Assembly: GCF_001519065.1 (NCBI RefSeq)
Contig: NZ_KQ954266.1
Location: 1 to 64,000 of the forward strand
Reading direction: 5' to 3'
Source of the DNA: Novosphingobium sp. FSW06-99
GTDB taxonomy: Bacteria; Pseudomonadota; Alphaproteobacteria; Sphingomonadales; Sphingomonadaceae
DNA length: 64,000 nt
Shown here: one piece after another, positions 25,306 to 33,534 of the stretch
How the letters are laid out: every line of letters starts with the position of its first letter
How positions within the stretch are numbered: position 1 is the stretch's first letter
Made by a program: the position numbers and the translations under genes
The notes under the pieces: generated by a model
The model's input: only the letters and a program-made list of their open reading frames with translations
Told to the model about the DNA's origin: nothing
The model's database searches: none

Positions 25306-25336
25306 CGGGGCCGGTGCACAGCACCGGCCCCGTTTT
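25306..25336 (+). terminator. Rho-independent terminator after TonB receptor
   Basis: A perfect 12-bp stem, CGGGGCCGGTGC at 25306-25317 and its complement at 25321-25332, encloses a 3-base loop and is followed by TTTTGTTATT. It begins 26 bp after the receptor stop. The T-tract runs up to the stop codon of the convergent MFS gene. No matching A-tract precedes the stem, so it terminates mainly the plus-strand transcript. Confidence 0.88.
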
Positions 25337-25337
25337 G

Positions 25338-26558
25338 TTATTGGGTGGGTGTCAGACGCGGCATGGCCAGACTGATCCATCCCAGCGCAATCAGATACGC
25401 CACCCCGCAAAAGGCAAACATCGGCGCATAGCCAAACCCGTGCCCCAGCGACCAACCGGCCAGTTCGATCACCGCCATGCCCGCCAGATTGCCCGCCACC
25501 GCGCCCAGCGCGATCACGCTGGCCATATGCTGGGTCGGCACGATATCGGCGGCCATGCCGAAAATGCTGGTCGAAAATCCCTGGTGCGCAAACAGCCCCA
25601 GCCCGATCAGCAACGCCGCCAGCCAAACGCTGTGCACCAGCAGCGCCATCGGCATTGCCAGAACCACCAGCGCGAACAGCAGCATCGACCGCTTGCGCGC
25701 ACGATCGGCATCCATGCCGCGCCTGATCAGCCAGGGGTAAAGCGATCCCGCCGTCAGCGCCCCGGTCGCCGCCAGCGCAAAAGTCAGTGCGATCGGTCGG
25801 CCCAGCTCGGCCTGGTTCATCGCGAACACCCGATGGAAATAGTCGGGCATCCAGAACAGCACGAACCACCACACCCCGTCGGTCCAGAATTTCGCCCCGA
25901 TCACCGCCCAGGTGCTGTGTTCGCGCAACATCGCGCGCCATTCGACCGGCGCGCGTTCGGCCAGCGCACCCACCGGTTCCAGCCCACGCGTGCCCCACCA
26001 CCACGCCGCCAGCCACACCAGCCCCAACCCGCCCGTCACCACAAATGCCGCCTGCCAGCCGAACGCCACGGCAAACGGCGGGATGATCAGCGGGGTGATG
26101 ATCGCACCGATATTGGGCGCGGTGTTGATCACGCCCAGTGCCTGGTTACGCTGTTTCGGCGTCAGATAGAGTGTCGCCGCCTTGACCCCGGCGGGTGTGC
26201 TGACCGTCTCGCCAATCCCCAGCACGATCCGCGCGGCGACGAATTGCTGCACATTGGCGGCGACCGCATGGGCCATGCCCGCCAGGCTCCACACCAAGAC
26301 CGCCAGGCCATAGCCCAGCCGTACGCCCAGCCGATCGATGAACCAGCCCACGAAAACCAGCGCGCTGGCCGCGGCAAACTGGAACGCCGCGCCAAGATGC
26401 GCAAAGTCGCCGTCGGACCAGTGGAACGTGGCCTGCAAGGTCGGTTTCAGCAACGCGACGACCTGCCGGTCGACATAGTTGAGCGCATTGCCCGCAAACA
26501 GCAGCGCGATCAGCGCCATGGCCAATTTGGGCGAGACAGGTGTCCTGGCTCTGGTCAC
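25338..26558 (-). CDS. MFS transporter (ACS/hexuronate-like), probable sugar-sulfonate importer
   Basis: About 406 residues from a GTG start at 26558, with around 12 membrane segments. The N-terminal motif LNYVDRQVVALLKPTLQATFHWSD and the loop FIDRLGVRLGYGLAVLVWSLA match the anion:cation symporter branch of MFS (ExuT and related carriers). GTG is chosen because GGGAG lies about 10 bases upstream; an ATG at 26642 would add a stretch without membrane or family character. The gene is convergent with the TonB receptor, 57 bp away. An organic-anion symporter fits import of a sulfonated sugar. The ABC importer of Agrobacterium sulfo-SMO loci is absent. Confidence 0.85.
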   Translation of the reverse strand: MTRARTPVSPKLAMALIALLFAGNALNYVDRQVVALLKPTLQATFHWSDGDFAHLGAAFQFAAASALVFVGWFIDRLGVRLGYGLAVLVWSLAGMAHAVAANVQQFVAARIVLGIGETVSTPAGVKAATLYLTPKQRNQALGVINTAPNIGAIITPLIIPPFAVAFGWQAAFVVTGGLGLVWLAAWWWGTRGLEPVGALAERAPVEWRAMLREHSTWAVIGAKFWTDGVWWFVLFWMPDYFHRVFAMNQAELGRPIALTFALAATGALTAGSLYPWLIRRGMDADRARKRSMLLFALVVLAMPMALLVHSVWLAALLIGLGLFAHQGFSTSIFGMAADIVPTQHMASVIALGAVAGNLAGMAVIELAGWSLGHGFGYAPMFAFCGVAYLIALGWISLAMPRLTPTQ

Positions 26559-26797
26559 GATATCGCGTCTCCCGGCATGATTTGCGATGCATCCTAGCGA
26601 ATGTACGGCACAAGCAAAGCAACTTATGACACCGTGAGCCATACGCCGCTGTCGGCGGCACTGCGCAGCGTTCCCTAGTCCATGGGTGAACCCGGATTAA
26701 CCATCCGCGGGCTAGACCTTCCACAGCGCGAAACCATGCCACGGGGGCCACACGTGAAACAGACCGATCGAACCCGATCCCGGCGACAGGCGGCGCG

Positions 26798-29191
26798 ATG
26801 AGCGCGCCGGTTCCCGCAGGCGCATTTGTCACCGGCGCCGACGACAGTTGCCTGCCGCACGAATTGCCGTTCGTGCTCGATCGCTACGCCGGGCTCAAGA
26901 TTCTCAGCCTCGACTGTTTTGACACGCTGCTGTGGCGCGATTGCCATCTGCCGCAGGATCTGTTTGCCGCCCTGCCCGGTGTCACCGCCTGGCAACGCGC
27001 CACCGGCGAAGGGCGCGCGCGCGCGATTGCCCACGCGACGCGCGGCGCAAAAGACGTACCGATCGAGGCGATCTATGCCGAAGTGATGCCGCGTGCCGAC
27101 CGCCGTACGCGCTTGGCCGCGATCGACGCCGAACTGGCCACCGAGGCGCGCCATTGCCACGCCTTTGCCCCCACCGTGGCGCTGATGCACGAGGCGCGGC
27201 GGCGCGGGTTGAAGGTGATCATCGTCTCCGACACTTACCTCGATCAGCGGCAATTGCTGCACCTGATCGCCCAGGCGGCGGGCGATGACGTGGCCGCGCT
27301 GATCGACCAGGTGTTCTGTTCGTCGCGCTTTGCCAGGCCAAAGGGCGACGGGCTCTACGGCGAAGTGCTGGCGCGGGTAAAGGCCCACGCCGACCAGATC
27401 CTGCACATCGGCGACAACCACCATGCCGATGTGCTGGGGGTGCGCCCGTTCGGGGTGCACACGCTCCATCTCAAACAGTTCACGCCCGAGGCGGCTGAGC
27501 AATTGCGGCTGGAAAGCACGGTTGCCGGGATGTTGCAGGGCGATGCACCCGAGCGGCTGGCCCGCCCGCAACCGCATCGCGCCGCGCTGGCCCTGGGTGT
27601 GCCGCAACAGCCTGATCCGGCACACCGGTTGGGCTATGGCGTGTTGGGGCCGCTGTTCTGCGGGTTCGATGCGTGGTTGCACAAAGAAGCAGAGGCGCTC
27701 GCGAGCAGCGGTGGACGCGTGCACTGGCTGTTCATGCTGCGCGATGGCCATCTGCCGTTGCGCGTGCATCAAGCTCGGGGCGACAGCGGGCACGCGGTCG
27801 AGATCAGCCGGATGACCGCGACCTTTGCCGCGCTGAACAGCGATGTCGCATTTTCACGCTTTCTTGCCGAACAGGCCACCACCCCTGCGCCCACCCTGGG
27901 CCGGATGCTGCGGCTGGACCAGACCACGCTCAATCGTATCTGCCAGGGCCGTGATCCGGTGGCCGCGCGCCGCGCACTGGGCAAATGGTGCGACGATCCC
28001 GGCAATCGCCGCGCCATCCTGGCTGATGCCCGCGCACTGGCCGACCGTATGGTCGGGCATGTGCGCAACGCGATCGATCCCCGCCCCGGCGACACACTGA
28101 TGCTGATCGACCTTGGCTATAACGGTTCGGTGCAGAACCAGGCCGGGCCGCTGCTGGCGCGCGCGCTCGATGTGCATGTCGCCGGGCGCTATCTGCTGCT
28201 GCGCGAAACCGAACTGTCGGGCCTCGACAAGCGCGGCTGGTTCGATCCGCGCCATTTCGACCCCACCGCACTGGCGACCATGATCGGCAATGTCGCGGTG
28301 CTCGAACAATTGGCGACCACCGCAATCGGATCGGTAATCGATTATACCCCCGACGGCACGCCGATCCGCGCCGCCAACGCCATCAAGGACAACCAGAGCG
28401 CGGTGCGCGATGCGGTTCAGGCCGGGTGCGTCGAATTTGCCCGGCAAGTGGCGGGCGCCACCATCCGGCGTGCCCTGCCCGATGATCATGACCGGCTGTG
28501 GCGCGAGGCGTGCGCAGCGGGGCTGACCCGGCTGATGTTCCTGCCACTGCCGCACGAGATCGCGACGATCGCCGCATTCGAACACGACGTGAACCTTGGC
28601 ACCGACGAAACGATCGACTTGTTCGATACGGCGGCGGCGCGGCGTGGCCTGCGCCAAAAGGGGTTGTTCTACCAGAAAAGCACGCGGCGCATGTTTGTAC
28701 CTGCCGAACTGGCCGACGCGGGCATGCCGTTGCGGCTGGCCAACTTTGCCGCGACGCGGTTTTCCGCGCCGCTGACATTCGCGGATTCGGTCAGCGGGGG
28801 CACTGCCGTGCCGGTGATCCTGGTCAAGCCGCAGGGCGAAGTGCCGGGTTTGTGCCCCGCACGCCCGACCCATGACGGGTTTTTTGCGCTGTGCATTCCC
28901 CTGGGCGCAGACCGCTATCCAGTGGTGGTGCAAATCGGCGCGGTGGCCCGCCATGTCGAGATCGAGACGATCCTGGCGGTGCCGACCTGCGACTATATCC
29001 AGACCCGCAACGGCGCCGACCCGCGCGAGGTGCCGGTCAAGCCGGTGCTGGACGGCATCGTCGAATTTGCACCCGGGCTGTGGCACTGCCGGTCGAACTA
29101 TGCCTTTGCCATGCTGAACCCTCCGGCGATGGAAGGGATTGCCGATCTGTTGCTGGTGATGGTGTTCCGCCCGATCGGTCAGCCGGAATGA
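26798..29191 (+). CDS. Large HAD-superfamily protein of unknown function
   Basis: A 797-residue protein. The N-terminal 230 residues form a HAD phosphatase-like domain with all four motifs: nucleophile DCFDT (LSLDCFDTLLW), IIVSDTYLD with the motif II Ser, the motif III Lys in FARPKGDGLYG and motif IV IGDNHHADV. The remaining 560 residues match no domain I know; they include a WLFMLRDGHLPLRVHQ segment, LMLIDLGYNGSVQNQ and a C-terminal beta-rich part. Similar long HAD proteins occur in polysaccharide and glycosyltransferase loci of Proteobacteria, but none is nearby. There is no signal peptide. It is divergent from the MFS gene with 239 bp between. The start lacks a good ribosome site. Confidence 0.72.
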   Translation: MSAPVPAGAFVTGADDSCLPHELPFVLDRYAGLKILSLDCFDTLLWRDCHLPQDLFAALPGVTAWQRATGEGRARAIAHATRGAKDVPIEAIYAEVMPRADRRTRLAAIDAELATEARHCHAFAPTVALMHEARRRGLKVIIVSDTYLDQRQLLHLIAQAAGDDVAALIDQVFCSSRFARPKGDGLYGEVLARVKAHADQILHIGDNHHADVLGVRPFGVHTLHLKQFTPEAAEQLRLESTVAGMLQGDAPERLARPQPHRAALALGVPQQPDPAHRLGYGVLGPLFCGFDAWLHKEAEALASSGGRVHWLFMLRDGHLPLRVHQARGDSGHAVEISRMTATFAALNSDVAFSRFLAEQATTPAPTLGRMLRLDQTTLNRICQGRDPVAARRALGKWCDDPGNRRAILADARALADRMVGHVRNAIDPRPGDTLMLIDLGYNGSVQNQAGPLLARALDVHVAGRYLLLRETELSGLDKRGWFDPRHFDPTALATMIGNVAVLEQLATTAIGSVIDYTPDGTPIRAANAIKDNQSAVRDAVQAGCVEFARQVAGATIRRALPDDHDRLWREACAAGLTRLMFLPLPHEIATIAAFEHDVNLGTDETIDLFDTAAARRGLRQKGLFYQKSTRRMFVPAELADAGMPLRLANFAATRFSAPLTFADSVSGGTAVPVILVKPQGEVPGLCPARPTHDGFFALCIPLGADRYPVVVQIGAVARHVEIETILAVPTCDYIQTRNGADPREVPVKPVLDGIVEFAPGLWHCRSNYAFAMLNPPAMEGIADLLLVMVFRPIGQPE

Positions 29192-29308
29192 CAAAATAAA
29201 ATACAAAAAAGTGGCGGCGTGATGGCCGTCACGCGTAAGCCGGATCGCCCCGGCGTAATCATCTCCTTGTCAGGCAAGAAGCCTGAACGAAAATTCAGGA
29301 GATGACCC

Positions 29309-29680
29309 ATGACCAAGACTTTCTCGATCGTTCGCACTGCCGCTGCCACCCTGATCGCGTCGAGCCTGTTTGTGCTGGCCCCCGTCGCCCAGGCCGCCGA
29401 AGCGGATCAGGCCCCGCAAGCCGAACTCAACATCGCCGCCACCGATTTCACCTCGCAAAAGGCGGTCGACCACCTGATTGCCCGGTTGCACCGCGTCGCA
29501 CTCGATATCTGCGCCCCCAATCTCGATCCCAAGGTCGGGCTGAACGATGACGAGCGCGCTTGCCTCAACAAGGCGCTGAAGAGCGGCCTCGCCCAGATCG
29601 ACAGCAAGCGCGAAGAAGCCATGCGCGAAACCTCGGTCCATGTCGCCACCGCACTGCCGGTCGAAACCCCGGTGCATTGA
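29309..29680 (+). CDS. UrcA-family secreted protein
   Basis: A 123-residue protein with a clear signal peptide (MTKTFSIVRTAAATLIASSL, then FVLAPVAQAAEA). The mature region has DFTSQKAVDHLIARLHRVALDICAP and ERACLNKALKSGLAQID, with two cysteines expected to form a disulfide. This is the pattern of the UrcA family, small exported proteins common in sphingomonads and Caulobacter, of unknown function. GGAG lies at the right distance before the ATG. A strong terminator follows at 29748. A related gene follows at 29847. Confidence 0.8.
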   Translation: MTKTFSIVRTAAATLIASSLFVLAPVAQAAEADQAPQAELNIAATDFTSQKAVDHLIARLHRVALDICAPNLDPKVGLNDDERACLNKALKSGLAQIDSKREEAMRETSVHVATALPVETPVH

Positions 29681-29747
29681 GCTACCGCATGACCCGAAGC
29701 GACCCTGGCTGTCTTGTCCGTCCATGACAGCCAGGTCGGACATGCGG

Positions 29748-29786
29748 AAGGGGCCCGCTGGCAGAGCCGCCGGCGGGCCCCTTTTG
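29748..29786 (+). terminator. Rho-independent terminator after UrcA gene
   Basis: An 11-bp perfect stem (AAGGGGCCCGC at 29748-29758 pairing with 29773-29783) runs directly into a TTTT tract. A weaker hairpin, CTGGCTGTC with GACAGCCAG, lies just before it near 29704-29734. It separates the two UrcA-type genes. Confidence 0.85.
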
Positions 29787-29846
29787 CATCACCGGGCTTT
29801 CGCCAAGCAAGCCTCGACCGTGACCGCAGACCGCAAGAGATCGCTC

Positions 29847-30080
29847 ATGATCAAGACGTTTTCCTATGTCCGCCTGGCCACGTTCGCGTTGATCGCCGCC
29901 GGTTTCATCGCCGCGATCGTTGCCGCCCAGAGCACCCCCGACCGCCGCGCGCACTCGATCGACTGCCCCTTGACGCAAACGCACCAGCGGCTGATCGACC
30001 CGGTCCATACGTTTGCCCGCGATGTCTGTCTCGCCGCTCGCTTCATGGCGGCGGTCGATCACGACGATCGCGCCGGTTGA
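29847..30080 (+). CDS. Short UrcA-like secreted protein, divergent paralogue
   Basis: A 77-residue protein starting MIKTFSYVRLATFALIAAGF, very like the signal peptide of the UrcA gene 170 bp upstream (MTKTFSIVRTAAATLIASSL). After the signal, HQRLIDPVHTFARDVC matches the UrcA VDHLIARLHRVALDIC segment, but the second cysteine region is shortened and changed. It looks like a duplicated and shrinking copy, either a small functional protein or an early pseudogene. Its ribosome site is weak (CAAGAGA upstream). Confidence 0.55.
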   Translation: MIKTFSYVRLATFALIAAGFIAAIVAAQSTPDRRAHSIDCPLTQTHQRLIDPVHTFARDVCLAARFMAAVDHDDRAG

Positions 30081-30190
30081 CGCGCGCCAGATCGGCCCGG
30101 ATTTGCTCGGCCAATCATGACCCCGGGCTTGACCGCGTGCGGCAAACCACGGCTAATCGTCCCCGAGATGCCGTTGAGAGCCACAAGACC

Positions 30191-31795
30191 ATGACTTCCG
30201 CGCCGACGACCAGCCTGGCCGCCATTATCACCGCCGCCCGCGCCGGCAGCATCGATTATGCCAAAGGGCTGTTCGAAGCCGGCGGCTGGGCCGAACGCGA
30301 TGCCGACCCCGCCGCACTGGCGATCCGCGCGCGCCTGCTGAAAGATGCAGGCATGCGCGCCGCCGGGCCCGACCGGCAATCGCTGCTGGCCGCCGCCGCC
30401 GCAGCCTATGGCACCGCCGATCGTCTGCGTCCGCAGCCTTATACGCGCATCAACCAGGCCTCGCTGCTGTTGCTGGCGGGCGATCGCGCAGGCGCCCAAG
30501 CGGTTGCGCAAGATGTGCTCGACTGGATGGCGGGCACACAGGACTTCGCCGAAACACCCTATTTCATCGCCGCCACGCGGGCCGAAGCCCATTTGCTGCG
30601 CGGCGAAAGCGAAGCTGCTGCCGAGGCCATGCACCAGGCGATCGCCGCCGATCCCGACGGTTGGGCCGATCGCGCCACAACGCTAAGGCAATTCGCGCTG
30701 ATCCTCGCCGCGCTGGGCGCAGACCCGCGCTGGCTCGATCCGTTTCGTCCGCCGCGTTCGCTCAATTTCGCCGGGCATCTGGGCGTCGCGCCCGCCCAGG
30801 CCGAGGCCTTGCGCAGCACGGTCGATGCATGGCTGGCCGCGCACGACGTGGGGTTCGGCTTTGGCGCGCTGGCGGCGGGCGCCGATATCGTGATTGCCGA
30901 GGCGCTGATTGCACGCGGTGCCGAATTGCATGTCGTGCTGCCGACGCGGCTCGACGAATTTGTCGCGCAATCGGTCGCCCCTTATGATCCGGCGTGGCGC
31001 GCGCGGTTTGACGCCTGTCTGGCCGCGGCGCATTCGCTGCAATGCGTCACTTCGGTGACCGGCGCCTATGAACCGCTGGCCACGCAACTGGCCGCCGATG
31101 TGGCGATGGGGGCCTGTGTGCTCAACGCGCGCCGGCTGGAAAGCACGGCGTGGCAGTTGCTGGTGATCGACGATATGCCCGGCCCTTATGGCGGTGGCGA
31201 TGGAACGCGCCGGATCGGCGAACGCTGGCGCGACCGCGACCGGCAACAGTGCCTGATCGCACCACGCACCGCGCCGGTGGCGGCATCGGGCCTGCGCCCT
31301 GCCCCCGAAGGGCGCCACGACCGGCGGCTGGCGGCCATGCTGATGATCAGTTTCGACGGCCTCGACCGCTGTGACGAAGGCCGCTTTGCCGAGGCGATCG
31401 ACAGCGTGATCACCCCGTTTCGCGCCGCCAGCGCGGCATTGCCGGTGCAGCCCGAGCTGACCCTGCCGATGGGCAATGCCCGGATGGTGGTGTTTGCCGA
31501 TGCCGACGCAGCATGGACCTATGCCCGCGCGCTGCTGGCGTTGCCGCCGCTGGCGCTGCCCTTGCGGGTGGCGGGCCATTACGGGCTGGCGCACTGGTTC
31601 GACGATCCGGCGGCGCTCGTCGGCCGCGCCACGGCAGATCTGGCGGCGATTGCGCAGGCCGCGCTGCCCGGCGTGCTAACCGCCAGCGAAACGCTGGCCA
31701 GCGCGGTGTCGGTCAACCTGTCGGCCGACATTCATGCCGAACACGTTGGCGAAGCGGGCGAAATCAGGCTGTTTGCGCTGACGCCCGCTCAGTAG
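30191..31795 (+). CDS. TPR, SLOG-like and degenerate cyclase-like domain protein
   Basis: A 534-residue soluble protein. Residues 1-185 are alpha-helical repeats of TPR type (INQASLLLLAGDRAGAQAVAQ, TRAEAHLLRGESEAAAEAM). Residues about 190-350 resemble a SLOG Rossmann domain: NFAGHLG, ALAAGADIVIAEALIARGAELHVVLP. Residues 380-534 resemble a class III nucleotide cyclase: MLMISFDGLDR, GNARMVVFADADAAWTYA, LRVAGHYG and LPGVLTASETLASAV. Both metal-binding Asp positions of cyclases appear lost (Ser and Asn), so it is probably a non-catalytic sensor. A second SLOG protein follows at 32533. Domain calls are by eye and the function is unknown. Confidence 0.6.
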   Translation: MTSAPTTSLAAIITAARAGSIDYAKGLFEAGGWAERDADPAALAIRARLLKDAGMRAAGPDRQSLLAAAAAAYGTADRLRPQPYTRINQASLLLLAGDRAGAQAVAQDVLDWMAGTQDFAETPYFIAATRAEAHLLRGESEAAAEAMHQAIAADPDGWADRATTLRQFALILAALGADPRWLDPFRPPRSLNFAGHLGVAPAQAEALRSTVDAWLAAHDVGFGFGALAAGADIVIAEALIARGAELHVVLPTRLDEFVAQSVAPYDPAWRARFDACLAAAHSLQCVTSVTGAYEPLATQLAADVAMGACVLNARRLESTAWQLLVIDDMPGPYGGGDGTRRIGERWRDRDRQQCLIAPRTAPVAASGLRPAPEGRHDRRLAAMLMISFDGLDRCDEGRFAEAIDSVITPFRAASAALPVQPELTLPMGNARMVVFADADAAWTYARALLALPPLALPLRVAGHYGLAHWFDDPAALVGRATADLAAIAQAALPGVLTASETLASAVSVNLSADIHAEHVGEAGEIRLFALTPAQ

Positions 31796-32451
31796 ATCAA
31801 TTCTTCGATGCGATGCGGTGCAACCACGCGCAGACCGTGATCGTCGCGCGTGATGATCCCGCGCTTTTCCAGCGCGTTGATTGCGCGTGACACGGTTTCA
31901 CGGGTACTTTGCACTTGCAGGGCAAACTGGCTGAGCACGGGCGGGGGGCGGATAGTCAGGTCTTCGCTGGCCTGCGCCCGGCGCAACAGTTCTGCGTGGA
32001 TGCGGCCATTGGCCGACAATGTGGCACCTTCGACCATGCGCTGGGTGATGCGCGACAACCGCGCCACCAGTCGCCGCGACACCGCCAGCGCAACGCAACT
32101 GTAATTCGTCATCAGGTCGAGAAACACCGCCTGGCCAAATGCTGCCGAGGTGCTGGCGATCACCGCCGCAATATCGTGCGCGGGCTGGTCCTTTTCAAAC
32201 AGCGCCGTCTCGCCGAGCAGATCGCCGCGCAGATAGTCCTCGATCGCCACCAGCCGCCCATCGACCGCAAAGGCCATCATGCGCGCATGGCCGTCGACCA
32301 TCACATGCACGTGCGCGCCGTCGCGGTCTGCGGCGATGATCACGCTATGCGCGGGGTGGTCGCGCAACCGCGCCCGCGCCGCCAGGGTTTCGGCCGTGGC
32401 CGCGTTGCAGGCGAAGGTTTCGGCAAGGACCATGTGCGCCATTTCGTTCAT
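31789..32451 (-). CDS. Crp/Fnr-family transcriptional regulator
   Basis: A 220-residue regulator from ATG 32451. The N-terminal part is a cyclic-nucleotide-binding-like beta-roll (HSVIIAADRDGAHVHVMVDGHARMMAFAVDG, DLLGETALF) with the GE of the phosphate-binding cassette but no typical RxA following it. The C-terminal winged helix contains LSQFALQVQSTRETVSRAINALEKRGII, the Crp-type recognition helix (STRETVSR). No cysteine cluster for an Fnr-type iron-sulfur centre is present. It overlaps the end of the TPR/SLOG gene by 7 bp in convergent orientation and is divergent from the second SLOG gene with 81 bp between. A role in regulating the SLOG pair is likely. Confidence 0.85.
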   Translation of the reverse strand: MNEMAHMVLAETFACNAATAETLAARARLRDHPAHSVIIAADRDGAHVHVMVDGHARMMAFAVDGRLVAIEDYLRGDLLGETALFEKDQPAHDIAAVIASTSAAFGQAVFLDLMTNYSCVALAVSRRLVARLSRITQRMVEGATLSANGRIHAELLRRAQASEDLTIRPPPVLSQFALQVQSTRETVSRAINALEKRGIITRDDHGLRVVAPHRIEELIY

Positions 32452-32532
32452 GCCATGGTGATAGCACGGATCTGGTGGCACATGCCATTGCCGGTTGACC
32501 ACCCGCATCGCCGACCGCTAGCGTTACCGGCA

Positions 32533-33534
32533 ATGGACGATCTGCCCGCCAGCAGCGTGGTCGGCGAAACGCTGGACGCGGTACGCGCAAACCCCCGCCC
32601 GGTGCTGGCGATCGGGGTAACCGGGCATCGCGCGGCCCGGCTCGATACCGCTGCCTTGCCCGCCCTGACCGCGACGATTGACGCCACGCTGGCGCAGATT
32701 GAACAGATCGCGCGCGCGCAGGCTGGCACGGCCGAATTGCGCGCGGTGACGGCGCTTGCCGACGGTGCAGACAGTCTGGTGTCCGCGGCGGCCCTGGCAC
32801 GCGGCTGGCCGCTGTTCAGCGTGCTGCCCTTTACGCGTGCGATCTATGCCGCCGATTTCACCACCGGGCACACGCGCGCCGTGTTCGACCGGTTGCTGGC
32901 CGCCTCTGCACGGGTGTTCGAACTGGCCGACGACTGCCACCGCGACACCGCCCCCGCTGCCTATGAGCGCGCGGGCCGCATCGTGCTGGCGCAGTGCGAC
33001 ATGCTGATCGCGGTGTGGGATGGCCAGCCCGCGCTGGGACGGGGTGGCACCGGCGATATCGTGGCCGAGGCGATTGCGAGCGGCATTCCGGTAATCCGCA
33101 TCGATCCCTCGGGAAAGACCGAGCCACTGATGCTTGCGCCCGGTCAGGCGACGACCCTGTCGACAGGGTTGCCCGACCTGATCCGCGCCGTGTTGCGCGC
33201 GCCCACAGGCCACGGCAATGCCGGGTTGGCGGTTGGTCTGGATTGTCTGGCCATCGCGGCACGCATAGGCCTGGGCGTGGTGAGGGATGAGGGGGATCAG
33301 TCCCGACTGCGCCAGGCCGCGCGGCGCATCGCCCTGCCCGCTGCAGTGGTCGACCGGGCCTATCTGGCCGATGTGTACGCCGCGCTGCTGCGCCTGATCG
33401 ACGCGCGGATCGCGCGCCAGCCTGACCTGCGCGGTCCGCTGACCGCGCTGCGGCAGGTCACTGCCTGCGACGATCCGGCGTTCGATACGCTGCAAAGCCG
33501 GATCGCGGAACTGGCCAAACTGCTGATGCCCTAA
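32533..33534 (+). CDS. SLOG-domain (LOG/DprA-like Rossmann) protein
   Basis: A 333-residue protein starting at ATG 32533. The first 200 residues show the SLOG pattern: AIGVTGHRAARLD, a middle ALADGADSLVSAAALARGWPLFSVLPF, then CDMLIAVWDGQPALGRGGTGDIVAEAIASGIPVIRID. These are the nucleotide- or nucleotide-sugar-binding loops seen in LOG, DprA and conflict-system SLOG proteins. The C-terminal 130 residues are helical and unassigned. No membrane segment (SLATT) or effector is fused. The motif order is the same as in residues 190-350 of the protein at 30191, so the two probably handle the same ligand. It ends overlapping the DUF3443 gene by 4 bp, in convergent orientation. Confidence 0.68.
   Translation: MDDLPASSVVGETLDAVRANPRPVLAIGVTGHRAARLDTAALPALTATIDATLAQIEQIARAQAGTAELRAVTALADGADSLVSAAALARGWPLFSVLPFTRAIYAADFTTGHTRAVFDRLLAASARVFELADDCHRDTAPAAYERAGRIVLAQCDMLIAVWDGQPALGRGGTGDIVAEAIASGIPVIRIDPSGKTEPLMLAPGQATTLSTGLPDLIRAVLRAPTGHGNAGLAVGLDCLAIAARIGLGVVRDEGDQSRLRQAARRIALPAAVVDRAYLADVYAALLRLIDARIARQPDLRGPLTALRQVTACDDPAFDTLQSRIAELAKLLMP

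Noticed and set aside
30191..33534. Calling the SLOG pair an anti-phage (CBASS/Thoeris-like) system
   Set aside because: No active cyclase, TIR or effector such as nuclease or pore protein is present; the neighbours are not defence genes. Kept only as a possible signalling system.
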